A DNA stretch of 64,000 nucleotides from positions 1 through 64,000 of the forward strand of contig DIZI01000018.1 in NCBI GenBank assembly GCA_002427885.1. The letters are read 5' to 3'. A program made the translations under genes and the position numbers. Under the pieces are notes generated by a model. The model worked only from the letters and a program-made list of their open reading frames with translations, was not told the DNA's origin and searched no databases. This DNA comes from Paludibacter sp. UBA6032 (GTDB lineage Bacteria; Bacteroidota; Bacteroidia; Bacteroidales; Paludibacteraceae). Positions 34,402 through 44,405 of the stretch are shown here, in pieces (positions within the stretch are counted from its first letter, which is position 1; each line of letters starts with the position of its first letter).

Positions 34402-35310
34402 TTATGCCAACACGCAAGCCATGGCAATGCTGTAGAATTTTGATTTAACGCTTTCACTGCGGGAGGTCAGTACTACCGGATTATTCAGCCCCTGAAGCAA
34501 TCCGCCCATTTCGGCACCTGCAAAAAGTGACAATCCTTTGTAAAAGGTATTGGCACATTCAAAATTGGGGAAAATAATGATATCGGCATCGCCCAAAACC
34601 GGTGTAGGGATATTTTTAATCGCTCCGGCTTCTTTATCGAGTGCCAGAAAAATATCAAGCGGTCCGTCCAGAATAACATCCCCAAAGTCACCATTGCGCC
34701 ACATCTCTTTAATATCCAGGTAATCCTGCATATAATGGATTTTCGGATTAGCTACTTCCGTAGCATGTATTAAGGCTATTTTGGGTTTGACGATTCCAAA
34801 TTTCTGAGCCGTTGTTATGGCATATTTTATCATCGCCGTCCGTTGAACCAGACTGGGCGAAGGAATCACTACCGGATCGGAGAAGAAAAGCAATTTGTGA
34901 TATTTCGGAATTTCCATGGCGGCATTGTAAGTAAGAACATTACCCGGAGGTAATAATCCCTTTTCTTTGTCCAGAATAGCCCGTAGGAGAACATCGGTAT
35001 TCACTAATCCCTTCATTAATATATCCGCTTCGCCCGACTTAACCATACGAACGGCTTCCAGCGTGGCATCAAGCACTTCCGGCCGGTCGATGATATGAAT
35101 AAAAGGGGAAAGATTGTGCTCAAATAAAAGTGGCGACTCAATGGATGCCACATCACCGATTAAAAAGGCTTCGACAATACCCAAATCAACTGCCTGTAAA
35201 ACAGCCTCCAACGTATGCGAATCGACAGCATTGGCTACTGCCATGCGTTTCCGGCAATTTACACTCGTAAGGTGCGCTGTAAGTTCTGCAAATGATGAAA
35301 TGGATTCCAT
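34402..35310 (-). CDS. Phosphate butyryltransferase / phosphotransacetylase family enzyme
   Basis: 302-aa PTA_PTB-family enzyme that exchanges CoA for phosphate on a short acyl group (butyryl-, possibly acetyl- or branched-chain acyl-CoA). Landmarks are MAVANAVDSHTLEAVLQAV at the N terminus, ADILMKGLVNTDVLLRAIL near residue 95 and GDADIIIFPNFECANTFYKGL near 240. The length matches Ptb rather than the longer Pta. Butyrate kinase (buk), normally next to ptb, is absent from both sides. It is monocistronic with a good promoter. Confidence 0.87.
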   Translation of the reverse strand: MESISSFAELTAHLTSVNCRKRMAVANAVDSHTLEAVLQAVDLGIVEAFLIGDVASIESPLLFEHNLSPFIHIIDRPEVLDATLEAVRMVKSGEADILMKGLVNTDVLLRAILDKEKGLLPPGNVLTYNAAMEIPKYHKLLFFSDPVVIPSPSLVQRTAMIKYAITTAQKFGIVKPKIALIHATEVANPKIHYMQDYLDIKEMWRNGDFGDVILDGPLDIFLALDKEAGAIKNIPTPVLGDADIIIFPNFECANTFYKGLSLFAGAEMGGLLQGLNNPVVLTSRSESVKSKFYSIAMACVLA

Positions 35311-35339
35311 AAATCGTCACAAAATTGGTATTTCTCTGA

Positions 35340-35370
35340 CAAATGTATGAATATTATTTTACAGCCGCAA
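35340..35370 (-). promoter_or_regulatory. Promoter of the phosphate butyryltransferase gene
   Basis: Minus-strand TTG (35368-35370), 20 bases, TACATTTG (35340-35347), 29 bases before the start codon. Confidence 0.65.
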
Positions 35371-35813
35371 GAAACAAAATCCATTTAGCTCTCATCTTTT
35401 AATTATTTGTTTTTGAAGTTTTTATAAAAACATTTGATTCATGAAAACTCTCTTTCTATTTTTCCTTTTTTGTTGTAAAAAAGAAAATAAACGGTGATTA
35501 TTTTATACACTAAATGTCAAATTGTAAGTTGAAGGATTTGTGTTTTAATAAATACCGTGTTGATTATTTTTTATTAAAATCGGAAATATCTTTTGACAAA
35601 ATATCTTTCGACAAAAAAAATCTCTCCTGTTATATAAACAAAAGTAATTCACTGACACGAAACTGATCTCTTGTCCATCTACAAATCGTATTTTCAAACA
35701 AGCAAAGAAGGTTCTCAGACCAGTTAATATTTTTTTTAATTGTCATTCAGTCTTTAATCTTTTAATTTAAACTAAAAAAAAATTCACATTTCACTGGAAA
35801 TGAAATTTCTTTG

Positions 35814-35821
35814 TATCTTTG
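35814..35821 (+). promoter_or_regulatory. -7 element for the first GT117 gene
   Basis: TATCTTTG within AAATTTCTTTGTATCTTTGAA. The same 21-bp stretch recurs before the second copy at 39106-39126. Confidence 0.6.
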
Positions 35822-35876
35822 AACGTTTTTTGTTAATATTAGGAATTCTTCAACACAACACCAAACATATCCTTTT

Positions 35877-38800
35877 ATGAAACGATTCAAATTACTTAAC
35901 AACGTTTTTGGCTGGGTGGCATTTGCCATTGCAGCCGTTACGTATTTGCTTACTATCGAGCCAACAGGAAGTTTCTGGGATTGCGGCGAATTTATTTCGA
36001 CCGCCTACAAACTGGACGTGGGTCATTCTCCCGGAGCACCTTTCTTTATGTTAGTAGGACGAATCTTCACCCTGTTTGCCCCCGACCCTGCTAAAGTTGC
36101 AGTAATGATCAATTCCATGTCCGCTTTACTGAGTGCTTTTACCATTTTGTTTTTATTCTGGACTATCACCCATTTGGCACGTAAAGTGCTTATAAAATCT
36201 GACCAAGATTATTCTACAGCTAATATTATTGCCATACTTGGCTCAGGTATGGTAGGTGCATTGGCCTATACTTTTTCCGATTCGTTCTGGTTTTCGGCCG
36301 TCGAAGGTGAAGTGTATGCCTTTTCGTCTTTTTTCACCGCCATTGTTTTCTGGCTTATTCTGAAATGGGAACGTGTTGCCGATCGTCCGGGGTCGGATCG
36401 CTGGTTGATTTTAATTGCTTATCTGATGGGGCTGTCCATTGGGGTTCACTTATTGAACTTACTGGCTATTCCGGCATTGGTACTGGTTTATTATTTCAAA
36501 AATTACAAACCTTCGGCTAAAGGTGTTCTTCTGGCTATGCTTGTTTCCGTATGTATACTCGGAATCGTGTTATACGGAATCATTCCGGGTTCGGTGGAAG
36601 TAGCCAGCTGGTTCGAATTGTTCTTTGTGAACACACTCGGATTTCATTTTAATTCAGGATTGTATGTGTATATTTTATTGACTCTGGCACTGTTGTCCTG
36701 GGCTATTATCGAATCGTACATTCAGAAAAGTTCCACCCGCATAGCCATTTCATTTGTACTGGCTATAACCATCATTGGAATTCCATTTTTCAACGAAAGT
36801 ATCCTGTTGGGTTTACTGATTATTGCCGGTATCAGCTTGTTTTTCTATTTCAAAAGAGGAAAAATCGATGCCCGTTGGATCAATACCGCCTTATTGATGG
36901 TAACCGTCCTTTTAATCGGTTATTCGTCCTACGCGGTTATTGTGATCCGTTCGTCGGCAAATCCTACCATGGACCAAAATTCACCCGATAATGTTTTTTC
37001 ACTCAAATATTATCTTAACCGTACCCAATATGGTGACCGCCCGTTGCTATATGGTGCCGTCTATAATGCTCCTGTAAAATTAAATGTGGAAGGCAATCGA
37101 TGTATACCTGTTCAAAAGAAGGGAACTGCCAACTATGAACCCAAGCCCAAAACATCTGTTTCTGACAATGACGAATATATCATTACCGGATATAACAGCG
37201 AGTATGTTATGGATGATCATTTTAATATGTTTTTTCCGCGAATGTACAGCCCTGATCCGCAACATATCAAGGGTTACAAAGCCTGGGGGAATGTAAAAGG
37301 TTCAACGGTGAACTATAGTTATTGCGGTGAACAACGGAGTGAACAAAAACCGACTTTCACTGAAAACATGCGCTTCTTTTTTACTTATCAGGTCAACTTT
37401 ATGTATTGGCGATATTTCATGTGGAATTTCAGCGGACGACAAAACGATTTGCAGGGATCCGGCGAAATTGATTCCGGAAACTGGATTACCGGTATCGGAC
37501 TGATAGATAATCTACTGGTAGGCAATCAAGCCAAGTTGCCATCGTCGCTTCGTGAGAATAAAGGTCATAACACGTATTATATGTTACCCCTGATTTTGGG
37601 GATATTCGGGTTGTTCTTTTTGATTTATTCCGGGAAAAAGGGGGTGGAAAGTTTTTGGATAACGGCCCTGTTATTTGTGCTTACCGGGCTTGCCATCGTT
37701 ATATACCTCAATCAACCACCGAATCAACCCCGTGAAAGGGATTATGCTTATGTCGGGTCATTCTATGCTTTCAGCATTTGGATCGGGTTGGGTGTTTTAG
37801 GCATATACAATTTGTTGGAAAAACACATTCCAAAAACTCTGAGTGCTGTACTCATAACAATCTGCTGTCTGGGAGTGCCTGCGTTGATGGCACAACAAAA
37901 CTGGGATGACCACGACCGGAGCAACCGTTATACTGCCCGTGATTTTGGTCAGAATTACCTTTCCTCTTGTAAACCGAATGCGATCATTTTTACCAAAGGA
38001 GATAATGATACTTTCCCGCTCTGGTACAATCAGGAAGTGGAAGGCAACCGGACGGATGTGCGGGTTTGTAACCTCAGTTATTTACAAACCGACTGGTATA
38101 TTAACCAGATGAAGCGTGGCGCCTATAAATCGGCTCCGTTACCAATTTCGTGGTCACCGAAAGATTATATAACCGGAAAAAATGAAATGGTAGAGGTAGA
38201 TTCTTTGGTGTCTCAACTGGATTTAAAAACTACTTTCGATTTTATATTGAGTACCGATCCTCAGACCAAAATCGATGGTGAGTCATTTATTCCATCCAAA
38301 CATTTATTTTTACCAGTGGATGCCTCTCAGGTTATCAAAACAGGAGCCTTACCGGCAAAAAGAGCTGCAGAAATTATTCCCCAAATTGACTTTGATTTAA
38401 AAAGAAGTATCTCCAAAAGTGACCTGATGGTTCTCGAGTTGTTGAAAGAAAATAACTGGAAACGACCGGTTTATTTTGCAGTAACCATCGGAGGTGACTA
38501 TATGGGATTAAGCGATCATTTTGAACGGACAGGTATGACCTATCAGATTTTACCAATAGGTATGAAAGGTGCCGGTGCAGCTGTGAATACCGACGAAATG
38601 TACGAGAATATGATGACAAAGTTCAAATTCGGAGGGATTGAAAATCCAAAAGTATATCTGGATGAAAATACCCTGAACATGTGTCAGTCCCACAGAATGA
38701 TGTTTGTTTATTTAATCAATGCGCTGGTGGCTGAAGGTGATACAGTACGTGCAAAAAAAGCACTCGACTATTGTAATAAAGTGATTCCGGGATCTACCGT

Positions 38801-39086
38801 TCCCCACGAATATGTCTCAACTTTTCTCGCTGAACTTTTCTACAGAGTGGGAGAATCTGAAAAAGGGAATGCGATCATGGATGCCGTAGCTCAGGATTGT
38901 GTTGAAAACCTTGACTGGTATTTCAGTTTGAATTCGGCTCAACGGAATAGTGTAAATGACAAAATTGGAAATAACTTCGGTATATTGAGAAATATTTTAA
39001 GGACTTGTGATTCGGCAAAACAAAAAATGATTATAGATAAATACTTGCCAAGGTTTATGGAATACAATAAAATGATGCAAATATAA
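35877..39086 (+). CDS. TMEM260/DUF2723-type glycosyltransferase (GT117), copy 1
   Basis: 1069-aa multi-spanning membrane protein. The N-terminal half (about 1-345) holds some ten hydrophobic helices of the GT-C fold, with the conserved luminal/periplasmic acidic motif SFWDCGEFIS (residues about 32-41) and DSFWFSAVEGEVYAFSSFF. Further helices follow near 560-660, then a soluble C-terminal part with repeat-like helices. The family (PF11028) includes human TMEM260, a protein O-mannosyltransferase. Bacteroidota O-glycosylate exported proteins with mannose as first sugar, so a role there is plausible but inferred. It is the first of two tandem copies. Confidence 0.85.
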   Translation: MKRFKLLNNVFGWVAFAIAAVTYLLTIEPTGSFWDCGEFISTAYKLDVGHSPGAPFFMLVGRIFTLFAPDPAKVAVMINSMSALLSAFTILFLFWTITHLARKVLIKSDQDYSTANIIAILGSGMVGALAYTFSDSFWFSAVEGEVYAFSSFFTAIVFWLILKWERVADRPGSDRWLILIAYLMGLSIGVHLLNLLAIPALVLVYYFKNYKPSAKGVLLAMLVSVCILGIVLYGIIPGSVEVASWFELFFVNTLGFHFNSGLYVYILLTLALLSWAIIESYIQKSSTRIAISFVLAITIIGIPFFNESILLGLLIIAGISLFFYFKRGKIDARWINTALLMVTVLLIGYSSYAVIVIRSSANPTMDQNSPDNVFSLKYYLNRTQYGDRPLLYGAVYNAPVKLNVEGNRCIPVQKKGTANYEPKPKTSVSDNDEYIITGYNSEYVMDDHFNMFFPRMYSPDPQHIKGYKAWGNVKGSTVNYSYCGEQRSEQKPTFTENMRFFFTYQVNFMYWRYFMWNFSGRQNDLQGSGEIDSGNWITGIGLIDNLLVGNQAKLPSSLRENKGHNTYYMLPLILGIFGLFFLIYSGKKGVESFWITALLFVLTGLAIVIYLNQPPNQPRERDYAYVGSFYAFSIWIGLGVLGIYNLLEKHIPKTLSAVLITICCLGVPALMAQQNWDDHDRSNRYTARDFGQNYLSSCKPNAIIFTKGDNDTFPLWYNQEVEGNRTDVRVCNLSYLQTDWYINQMKRGAYKSAPLPISWSPKDYITGKNEMVEVDSLVSQLDLKTTFDFILSTDPQTKIDGESFIPSKHLFLPVDASQVIKTGALPAKRAAEIIPQIDFDLKRSISKSDLMVLELLKENNWKRPVYFAVTIGGDYMGLSDHFERTGMTYQILPIGMKGAGAAVNTDEMYENMMTKFKFGGIENPKVYLDENTLNMCQSHRMMFVYLINALVAEGDTVRAKKALDYCNKVIPGSTVPHEYVSTFLAELFYRVGESEKGNAIMDAVAQDCVENLDWYFSLNSAQRNSVNDKIGNNFGILRNILRTCDSAKQKMIIDKYLPRFMEYNKMMQI

Positions 39087-39115
39087 AAGTATATTTAGCT
39101 TTCCAAATTTCTTTG

Positions 39116-39123
39116 TATCTTTG
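39116..39123 (+). promoter_or_regulatory. -7 element for the second GT117 gene
   Basis: TATCTTTG in a 21-bp sequence identical to the one preceding copy 1, showing that the duplication carried its promoter along. It lies about 118 bases before the ATG at 39241. Confidence 0.6.
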
Positions 39124-39240
39124 AAAAATTTTTGAAAGTTACAATCAGAGAGAAAAAAAACAGCATAAAATGGTTTGTGGCTGAAACATAGGACAAATAG
39201 AAAACAACATAAAAACATCGAACAACAAATATCACGATTC

Positions 39241-42200
39241 ATGAAACGATTCAAATCACTGAACAACATCTTCGGGTGGCTAGCCTTTGCTATTGCCGCC
39301 GCAACGTATTTGCTTACTATTGAGCCAACTGCCAGCTTTTGGGATTGCGGCGAGTTTATTTCAACCTGCTATAAGTTTGATGTAGGTCATCCTCCCGGAG
39401 CACCATTCTTTAACATGATTGGGCACATGTTTACTTTGTTAGCATCCGATCCTACAAAAGTAGCCATGATGGTTAATTCCATGTCGGCTTTACTGAGTGC
39501 ATTCACCATTTTGTTTTTGTTTTGGACTATTACACATTTGGCCCGTAAAGTCATTATAAAAAGCGAAGAAGATTATACCACCGGTAATATTATTGCTGTC
39601 TTAGGAGCAGGAATGGTAGGCGCACTGGCTTATACATTTTCCGATTCATTCTGGTTTTCTGCCGTCGAAGGTGAGGTTTATGCCTTCTCGTCCTTCTTTA
39701 CAGCCATTGTATTCTGGCTCATATTGAAATGGGAACGTGTTTCGGATGAATCCGGTTCCGATCGTTGGTTAATATTAATAGCTTACTTAATGGGTGTTTC
39801 CATAGGAGTTCACTTACTGAACTTACTGGCAATTCCTGCCCTTGTACTTGTTTATTATTTTAAAAATTATACTCCTTCTTTTAAAGGAGTTTTAGTAACA
39901 TTACTGGCATCAGTTGCCATTCTTGCCGCTGTTTTATATGGAATTATTCCCGGTTCGGTAGAAGTGGCCAGTTGGTTTGAGTTGTTCTTTGTAAATACAC
40001 TCGGTTTTCATTATAATACCGGTTTATATGTTTATATAGTTACGACCCTGGTAATTTTAACCTGGGCTGTTTATGAATCATACCTGAATAAGAGTTACAT
40101 TCGGATGGTTATTTCATTTATGGTGGCCATCATTGTTGTTGGAATTCCATTTATGGGCGATAGCGTTATTCTACCTGTACTCGTAATTTTAGGAATGGGA
40201 TTATTCTTTTATTTCAGAAAACAGAATGTCAATCCCCGCTGGATTAATACTATTTTACTAATGGTTTCAGTGATTTTAATTGGTTATTCTTCGTATGCAG
40301 TGATAGTAATTCGCGCTTCAGCTAAACCACCAATGGATCAAAATGCTCCGGAGAATGTGTTTTCGTTGAAATACTATCTCGACCGTGAGCAATACGGTGA
40401 TCGCCCATTACTCTACGGAGCTGTTTATAATGCACCCGTGAAACTTAATGTGGAAGGAAATATGTGCGTTCCCGTTCAAACACAGGGAGCTGCTTCGTAC
40501 GCACCAATACCTAAAAGTTCGCCAACTGACAAGGATAAATATATCATCACAGGTTACAAAACCGATTATGTGATGGATGAACGTTTTAATATGGTTTTTC
40601 CAAGAATGTACAGTACCGATCCACGTCACATTGAAGCTTACAAGCAATGGGGAAATATAACCGGTGAAACGATTAATTACGATTATTGCGGTCAACAAAA
40701 GAGTGCTGTAAAGCCTACATTTGGAGAAAATCTGCGGTTCTTTTTCGACTATCAAGTCAACTTCATGTATTGGCGTTATTTTATGTGGAATTTCAGCGGA
40801 CGTCAAAACGATATGCAGGGATATGGTGAGATTGATCATGGTAACTGGATTACCGGTATCGGGTTTATTGACAATTGGTTGGTTGGTGATCAAAAAAATC
40901 TGCCTTCCGAACTTCGTGATAATAAAGGTCATAATGTCTATTATATGTTACCATTATTATTAGGAATATTTGGAATCTTCTTCTTAATTTACAGTGATAA
41001 AAAGGGAAATCAGGTATTTTGGATCGTAACAGCTCTTTTTGTACTAACCGGGTTAGCTATTGTTATTTATTTGAATCAAACGCCTTATCAACCGCGTGAA
41101 AGGGATTATGCGTATTCCGGATCGTTCTATGCGTTCAGTATTTGGATTGGCTTAGGCGTATTGGGCATTATCAGAGTTCTCGACAAATATGTTTCGCGCT
41201 CCGTCAGTGCTGTTGTAGTAACAATTTGCTGTTTAGGAGTTCCGGCATTGATGGCTCAACAAAACTGGGATGATCATGATCGTAGCAACCGTTATACCTG
41301 CAGAGATTTTGGTGGAAACTATTTAGCTTCCTGTAAACCGAATGCAATCATTTTCTCCAATGGAGATAATGACACTTTCCCTCTTTGGTACAACCAGGAA
41401 GTAGAAGGCGACCGGACGGATGTGCGTGTTTGTAACCTGAGTTATTTACAAACCGACTGGTATATTGATCAAATGAAACGGGGCGCTTATGAATCGGCAC
41501 CATTACCTATATCGTGGCAACCAAAAGATTATGAAGCAGGCAAAAATGAAGTACTCTGGGTGGATTCCATGATACCTAAACTGGATGTAAAAACAGCTTT
41601 TGATTTTGTATTGAGCAATGATCCGCAAACCAAAAGACAAGGTGAAGCATTTATTCCGACAAATCATTTGTATCTGCCTGTTGATGCTCAACAAGTCATT
41701 AAAACAGGAACGTTACCTATGTCACGGGCTGCTGAAATAGTTCCGCAAATTGATTTCACCTTAAACAAAAGACTAACCAAGAGCGAGTTGATGATTATCG
41801 AGATGTTGAAAGAAAATAACTGGAAACGTCCTGTTTATTTTGCAGTATCTGTTGGAGATGATTATTATTTAGGACTCAACGACCATTTTGAATTATCGGG
41901 TATGGCATATCAGATTTTACCTGTAGGTGTTAAAGGTGCCGGAGCAGGTGTAGATGTTGATGCAATGTACGACAACATGATGCATAAATTCAGATACGGT
42001 AATATCGCTGATCCTAAAGTATATCTTGACGAGAATATTTTACGGATGTGTCGTACTCACCGTATGATGTTTGCTCAGTTAGTCGGCGCTCTGGTAGCCA
42101 AGGGAGATACAGTTCGTGCTAAAAAAGCATTGGCTTATTGTGAAAAGGAAATTCCGGGGAAAACGGTACGCCACGATTATTACTCTACGTTGTTAGCTGA

Positions 42201-42453
42201 TTATTATTATAAGCTGGGTGAGCCGGCAAATGGAAATGCGATTATGAATGCCGTTGCAACCGATTGTGTTGAGAATCTCGACTGGTATTTTAGCCTGACA
42301 ACTACGCAACAAAACAGTGTGAATAACCGTATCGGTCATAATATGGCAGTTCTTAATCAGGTAATGCGGATTTGCGATCAGGCAAAACAAAAGACTATTC
42401 TGGATAAGTTCCTGCCCCGCTATATGGAATACACAAAGAGAGTACAAATGTAA
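39241..42453 (+). CDS. TMEM260/DUF2723-type glycosyltransferase (GT117), copy 2
   Basis: 1070-aa paralogue of the preceding gene, collinear over its whole length with only small indels. Both start MKRF, carry SFWDCGEFIS and share long identical stretches such as the GEVYAFSSFFTAIVFWLILK region. The ATG at 39241 gives an N terminus identical in register to copy 1; the frame stays open upstream to 39175, but those residues have no counterpart. Two nearly equal enzymes could differ in acceptor or donor, or form a heterodimer as eukaryotic PMTs do. The stop codon abuts the start of the next gene. Confidence 0.85.
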   Translation: MKRFKSLNNIFGWLAFAIAAATYLLTIEPTASFWDCGEFISTCYKFDVGHPPGAPFFNMIGHMFTLLASDPTKVAMMVNSMSALLSAFTILFLFWTITHLARKVIIKSEEDYTTGNIIAVLGAGMVGALAYTFSDSFWFSAVEGEVYAFSSFFTAIVFWLILKWERVSDESGSDRWLILIAYLMGVSIGVHLLNLLAIPALVLVYYFKNYTPSFKGVLVTLLASVAILAAVLYGIIPGSVEVASWFELFFVNTLGFHYNTGLYVYIVTTLVILTWAVYESYLNKSYIRMVISFMVAIIVVGIPFMGDSVILPVLVILGMGLFFYFRKQNVNPRWINTILLMVSVILIGYSSYAVIVIRASAKPPMDQNAPENVFSLKYYLDREQYGDRPLLYGAVYNAPVKLNVEGNMCVPVQTQGAASYAPIPKSSPTDKDKYIITGYKTDYVMDERFNMVFPRMYSTDPRHIEAYKQWGNITGETINYDYCGQQKSAVKPTFGENLRFFFDYQVNFMYWRYFMWNFSGRQNDMQGYGEIDHGNWITGIGFIDNWLVGDQKNLPSELRDNKGHNVYYMLPLLLGIFGIFFLIYSDKKGNQVFWIVTALFVLTGLAIVIYLNQTPYQPRERDYAYSGSFYAFSIWIGLGVLGIIRVLDKYVSRSVSAVVVTICCLGVPALMAQQNWDDHDRSNRYTCRDFGGNYLASCKPNAIIFSNGDNDTFPLWYNQEVEGDRTDVRVCNLSYLQTDWYIDQMKRGAYESAPLPISWQPKDYEAGKNEVLWVDSMIPKLDVKTAFDFVLSNDPQTKRQGEAFIPTNHLYLPVDAQQVIKTGTLPMSRAAEIVPQIDFTLNKRLTKSELMIIEMLKENNWKRPVYFAVSVGDDYYLGLNDHFELSGMAYQILPVGVKGAGAGVDVDAMYDNMMHKFRYGNIADPKVYLDENILRMCRTHRMMFAQLVGALVAKGDTVRAKKALAYCEKEIPGKTVRHDYYSTLLADYYYKLGEPANGNAIMNAVATDCVENLDWYFSLTTTQQNSVNNRIGHNMAVLNQVMRICDQAKQKTILDKFLPRYMEYTKRVQM

Positions 42454-43059
42454 ATGAACTTTCAGTTCCCCGACATATTACGTCCCATTTGGGGACAAGC
42501 AGTTTGGCGCAAAAATCCATCGGAAAAAGTAATTTATCTTACTTTTGACGATGGACCGGTGCCGGAAGTCACACCGCTGGTTTTGGATATTTTGGATAAA
42601 CAGGAACTGAAAGCTACTTTTTTTTGTGTCGGTGAGAATGTAAAAAAATTTCCCGAAACTTATTCGGAAGTAATCCGGCGGGGACACAAAACAGGGAATC
42701 ATACATTTAATCATTTGAAAGGTTTTTCGGTTTCCACAGACGAATACGTGGAAAATGTACGAAAAGCCGCCGAGAGTATTGACAGTAATTTATTTCGTCC
42801 TCCTTACGGTCGTATAACTTTAAAACAAAAGAAAATACTCCAGGCGGATTACGAAATCATCATGTGGGACTTGATTACACATGATTATAACCGGAAATTA
42901 TCACCGGGCAAAATTTTAGAAAACGTGAAACGTTATTCACGGAATGGATCGATCGTTGTATTTCATGACTCGATAAAAGCGCAACAAAATATGTTGACCG
43001 TTTTAGCTCTGGCGATTGAATTTTGGAAATCGGAAGGGTATAGTTTTGGAATACTTTAA
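42454..43059 (+). CDS. Polysaccharide deacetylase family protein (CE4, NodB domain)
   Basis: 201-aa protein consisting almost wholly of a NodB domain. The metal-binding and catalytic motifs are visible: TFDDGP (with the Asp pair), HKTGNHTFNH (metal histidines), RPPYGR, and the late SIVVFHDS with His. No signal peptide or membrane segment is seen, so it may act in the cytoplasm or be exported by an unrecognised route. The ATG directly follows the TAA of the GT117 gene, implying translational coupling. Its substrate (peptidoglycan, surface glycan or protein-linked glycan) cannot be read from sequence. Confidence 0.88.
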   Translation: MNFQFPDILRPIWGQAVWRKNPSEKVIYLTFDDGPVPEVTPLVLDILDKQELKATFFCVGENVKKFPETYSEVIRRGHKTGNHTFNHLKGFSVSTDEYVENVRKAAESIDSNLFRPPYGRITLKQKKILQADYEIIMWDLITHDYNRKLSPGKILENVKRYSRNGSIVVFHDSIKAQQNMLTVLALAIEFWKSEGYSFGIL

Positions 43060-43113
43060 AATGTCATTGTTACCTTACAGTTAATGCTTAATTCTCCTTA
43101 AAAATTTGGGAGT

Positions 43114-44391
43114 ATGAAAGAATCCATTTTACATTACATCTGGCAACAAAAACTCTTCAGCACTTACATACTTAAGACAACAGAGGGTGAAGAAGTGGAG
43201 GTTATTGATGTGGGAAAGTTTAATACCGACGCCGGACCAGATTTTTTCAATGCAAAAATTCGGATAGGAGATACACTCTGGGCAGGAAATGTGGAAATTC
43301 ACTCGCGTTCAACCGATTGGAACAGACATAATCATCAACTGGATAAAGCGTATGACAGCGTAATTTTACATGTTGTGAAAGAAGCTGATACCGAAGTTTT
43401 TCGAATTGATGGTCAAAAAATTCCACAGATTCAACTGATTTACCCAAAACAGATTGAACTGAATTATGAGCGTTTGATTGGAGAGAAAAAGTGGATTCCA
43501 TGTGTTGGTAAAATCCAAAATGTACCTGAAATATTTATTCAAAGTTGGAAGAATACTTTACTAATCGAACGGCTGGAACAAAAAACAAAAATAATTGCCG
43601 GCTTACTCGATGAAAGTAATCAACATTGGGAAGAAGCATTTTATATTACACTGGCCCGAAATTTTGGATTTGGAACGAATAGTCAGGCTTTCGAGAGCCT
43701 TGCCAAATCGACACCACTTTCCATTTTGGGGAAACACAAAGATCAACTGTTTCAACTGGAAGCGTTGCTGTTTGGTCAGGCCGGTTTATTGAACGAAGAG
43801 ACAGCAGACGAATATGCACTCAGGTTGAAACAGGAATATGTTTTTCTACGTTCAAAATATTTATTACAAGCTATAGACGGTTCTCAATGGAAATTATTAC
43901 GGTTACGTCCCGATAATTTTCCATACATTCGTATCGCTCAATTTGCGGCTTTGATTCATACTTCGTCCAAATTATTTTCCAAAATGGTCGAAAATCCGAC
44001 AATTGATTACCTTCGGGGTATTTTTACCTGCGAACCATCGGATTATTGGAATACGCATTATTTATTTGTACACGAAAGTACAGCAAAAAGTAAAAAACTG
44101 GGAACCCAATCCATTCATGGTATTTTAATTAATACCGTGGTTCCTTTTTTGTTTTGCTATGGATATCTCAAAAGCAACCAAAATCTGAAGGACAAAGCGT
44201 TACAAATTCTGGAGCAGATACCGGGCGAATCCAATGCTATTGTCAACGGCTGGAATAACCTGGGAGTTAAGACCAAAACGGCCTATGACTCACAAGCATT
44301 ATTACAGTTAAAAAAGTTTTATTGCGACGAAAAGAAATGCTTGCGTTGCCGCATTGGACATAAAGTCCTGACATTAGCAATGACAGAATAG
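43114..44391 (+). CDS. DUF2851 family protein
   Basis: 425-aa protein of a family found mainly in Bacteroidota, of unknown function. Recognisable stretches are the N-terminal LHYIWQQKLF, EVIDVGKFNTDAGPDFFNAKIRIG and WAGNVEIHSRSTDWNRHNH, which look like a PD-(D/E)XK-type nuclease core by pattern (E-x-D...E-x-H), though I cannot confirm that fold. The C terminus carries a cysteine motif CDEKKCLRCRIG, suggesting a small metal site. It is cytoplasmic by composition. It lies 54 bp after the deacetylase gene and 14 bp before the next lipoprotein gene, so probably in one operon with both. Confidence 0.82.
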   Translation: MKESILHYIWQQKLFSTYILKTTEGEEVEVIDVGKFNTDAGPDFFNAKIRIGDTLWAGNVEIHSRSTDWNRHNHQLDKAYDSVILHVVKEADTEVFRIDGQKIPQIQLIYPKQIELNYERLIGEKKWIPCVGKIQNVPEIFIQSWKNTLLIERLEQKTKIIAGLLDESNQHWEEAFYITLARNFGFGTNSQAFESLAKSTPLSILGKHKDQLFQLEALLFGQAGLLNEETADEYALRLKQEYVFLRSKYLLQAIDGSQWKLLRLRPDNFPYIRIAQFAALIHTSSKLFSKMVENPTIDYLRGIFTCEPSDYWNTHYLFVHESTAKSKKLGTQSIHGILINTVVPFLFCYGYLKSNQNLKDKALQILEQIPGESNAIVNGWNNLGVKTKTAYDSQALLQLKKFYCDEKKCLRCRIGHKVLTLAMTE

Positions 44392-44405
44392 ATTTAATTT
44401 AAAAT

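Larger units (their letters stand above)
35311..35876. other. Divergent intergenic region
   Basis: 566 bp, AT-rich, between the ptb-like gene and the first GT117 gene. Besides promoter elements at each end it carries a short imperfect direct repeat (AAATATCTTTTGACAAA, then ATATCTTTCGACAAA, near 35584-35615). No gene is recognised. Confidence 0.5.
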
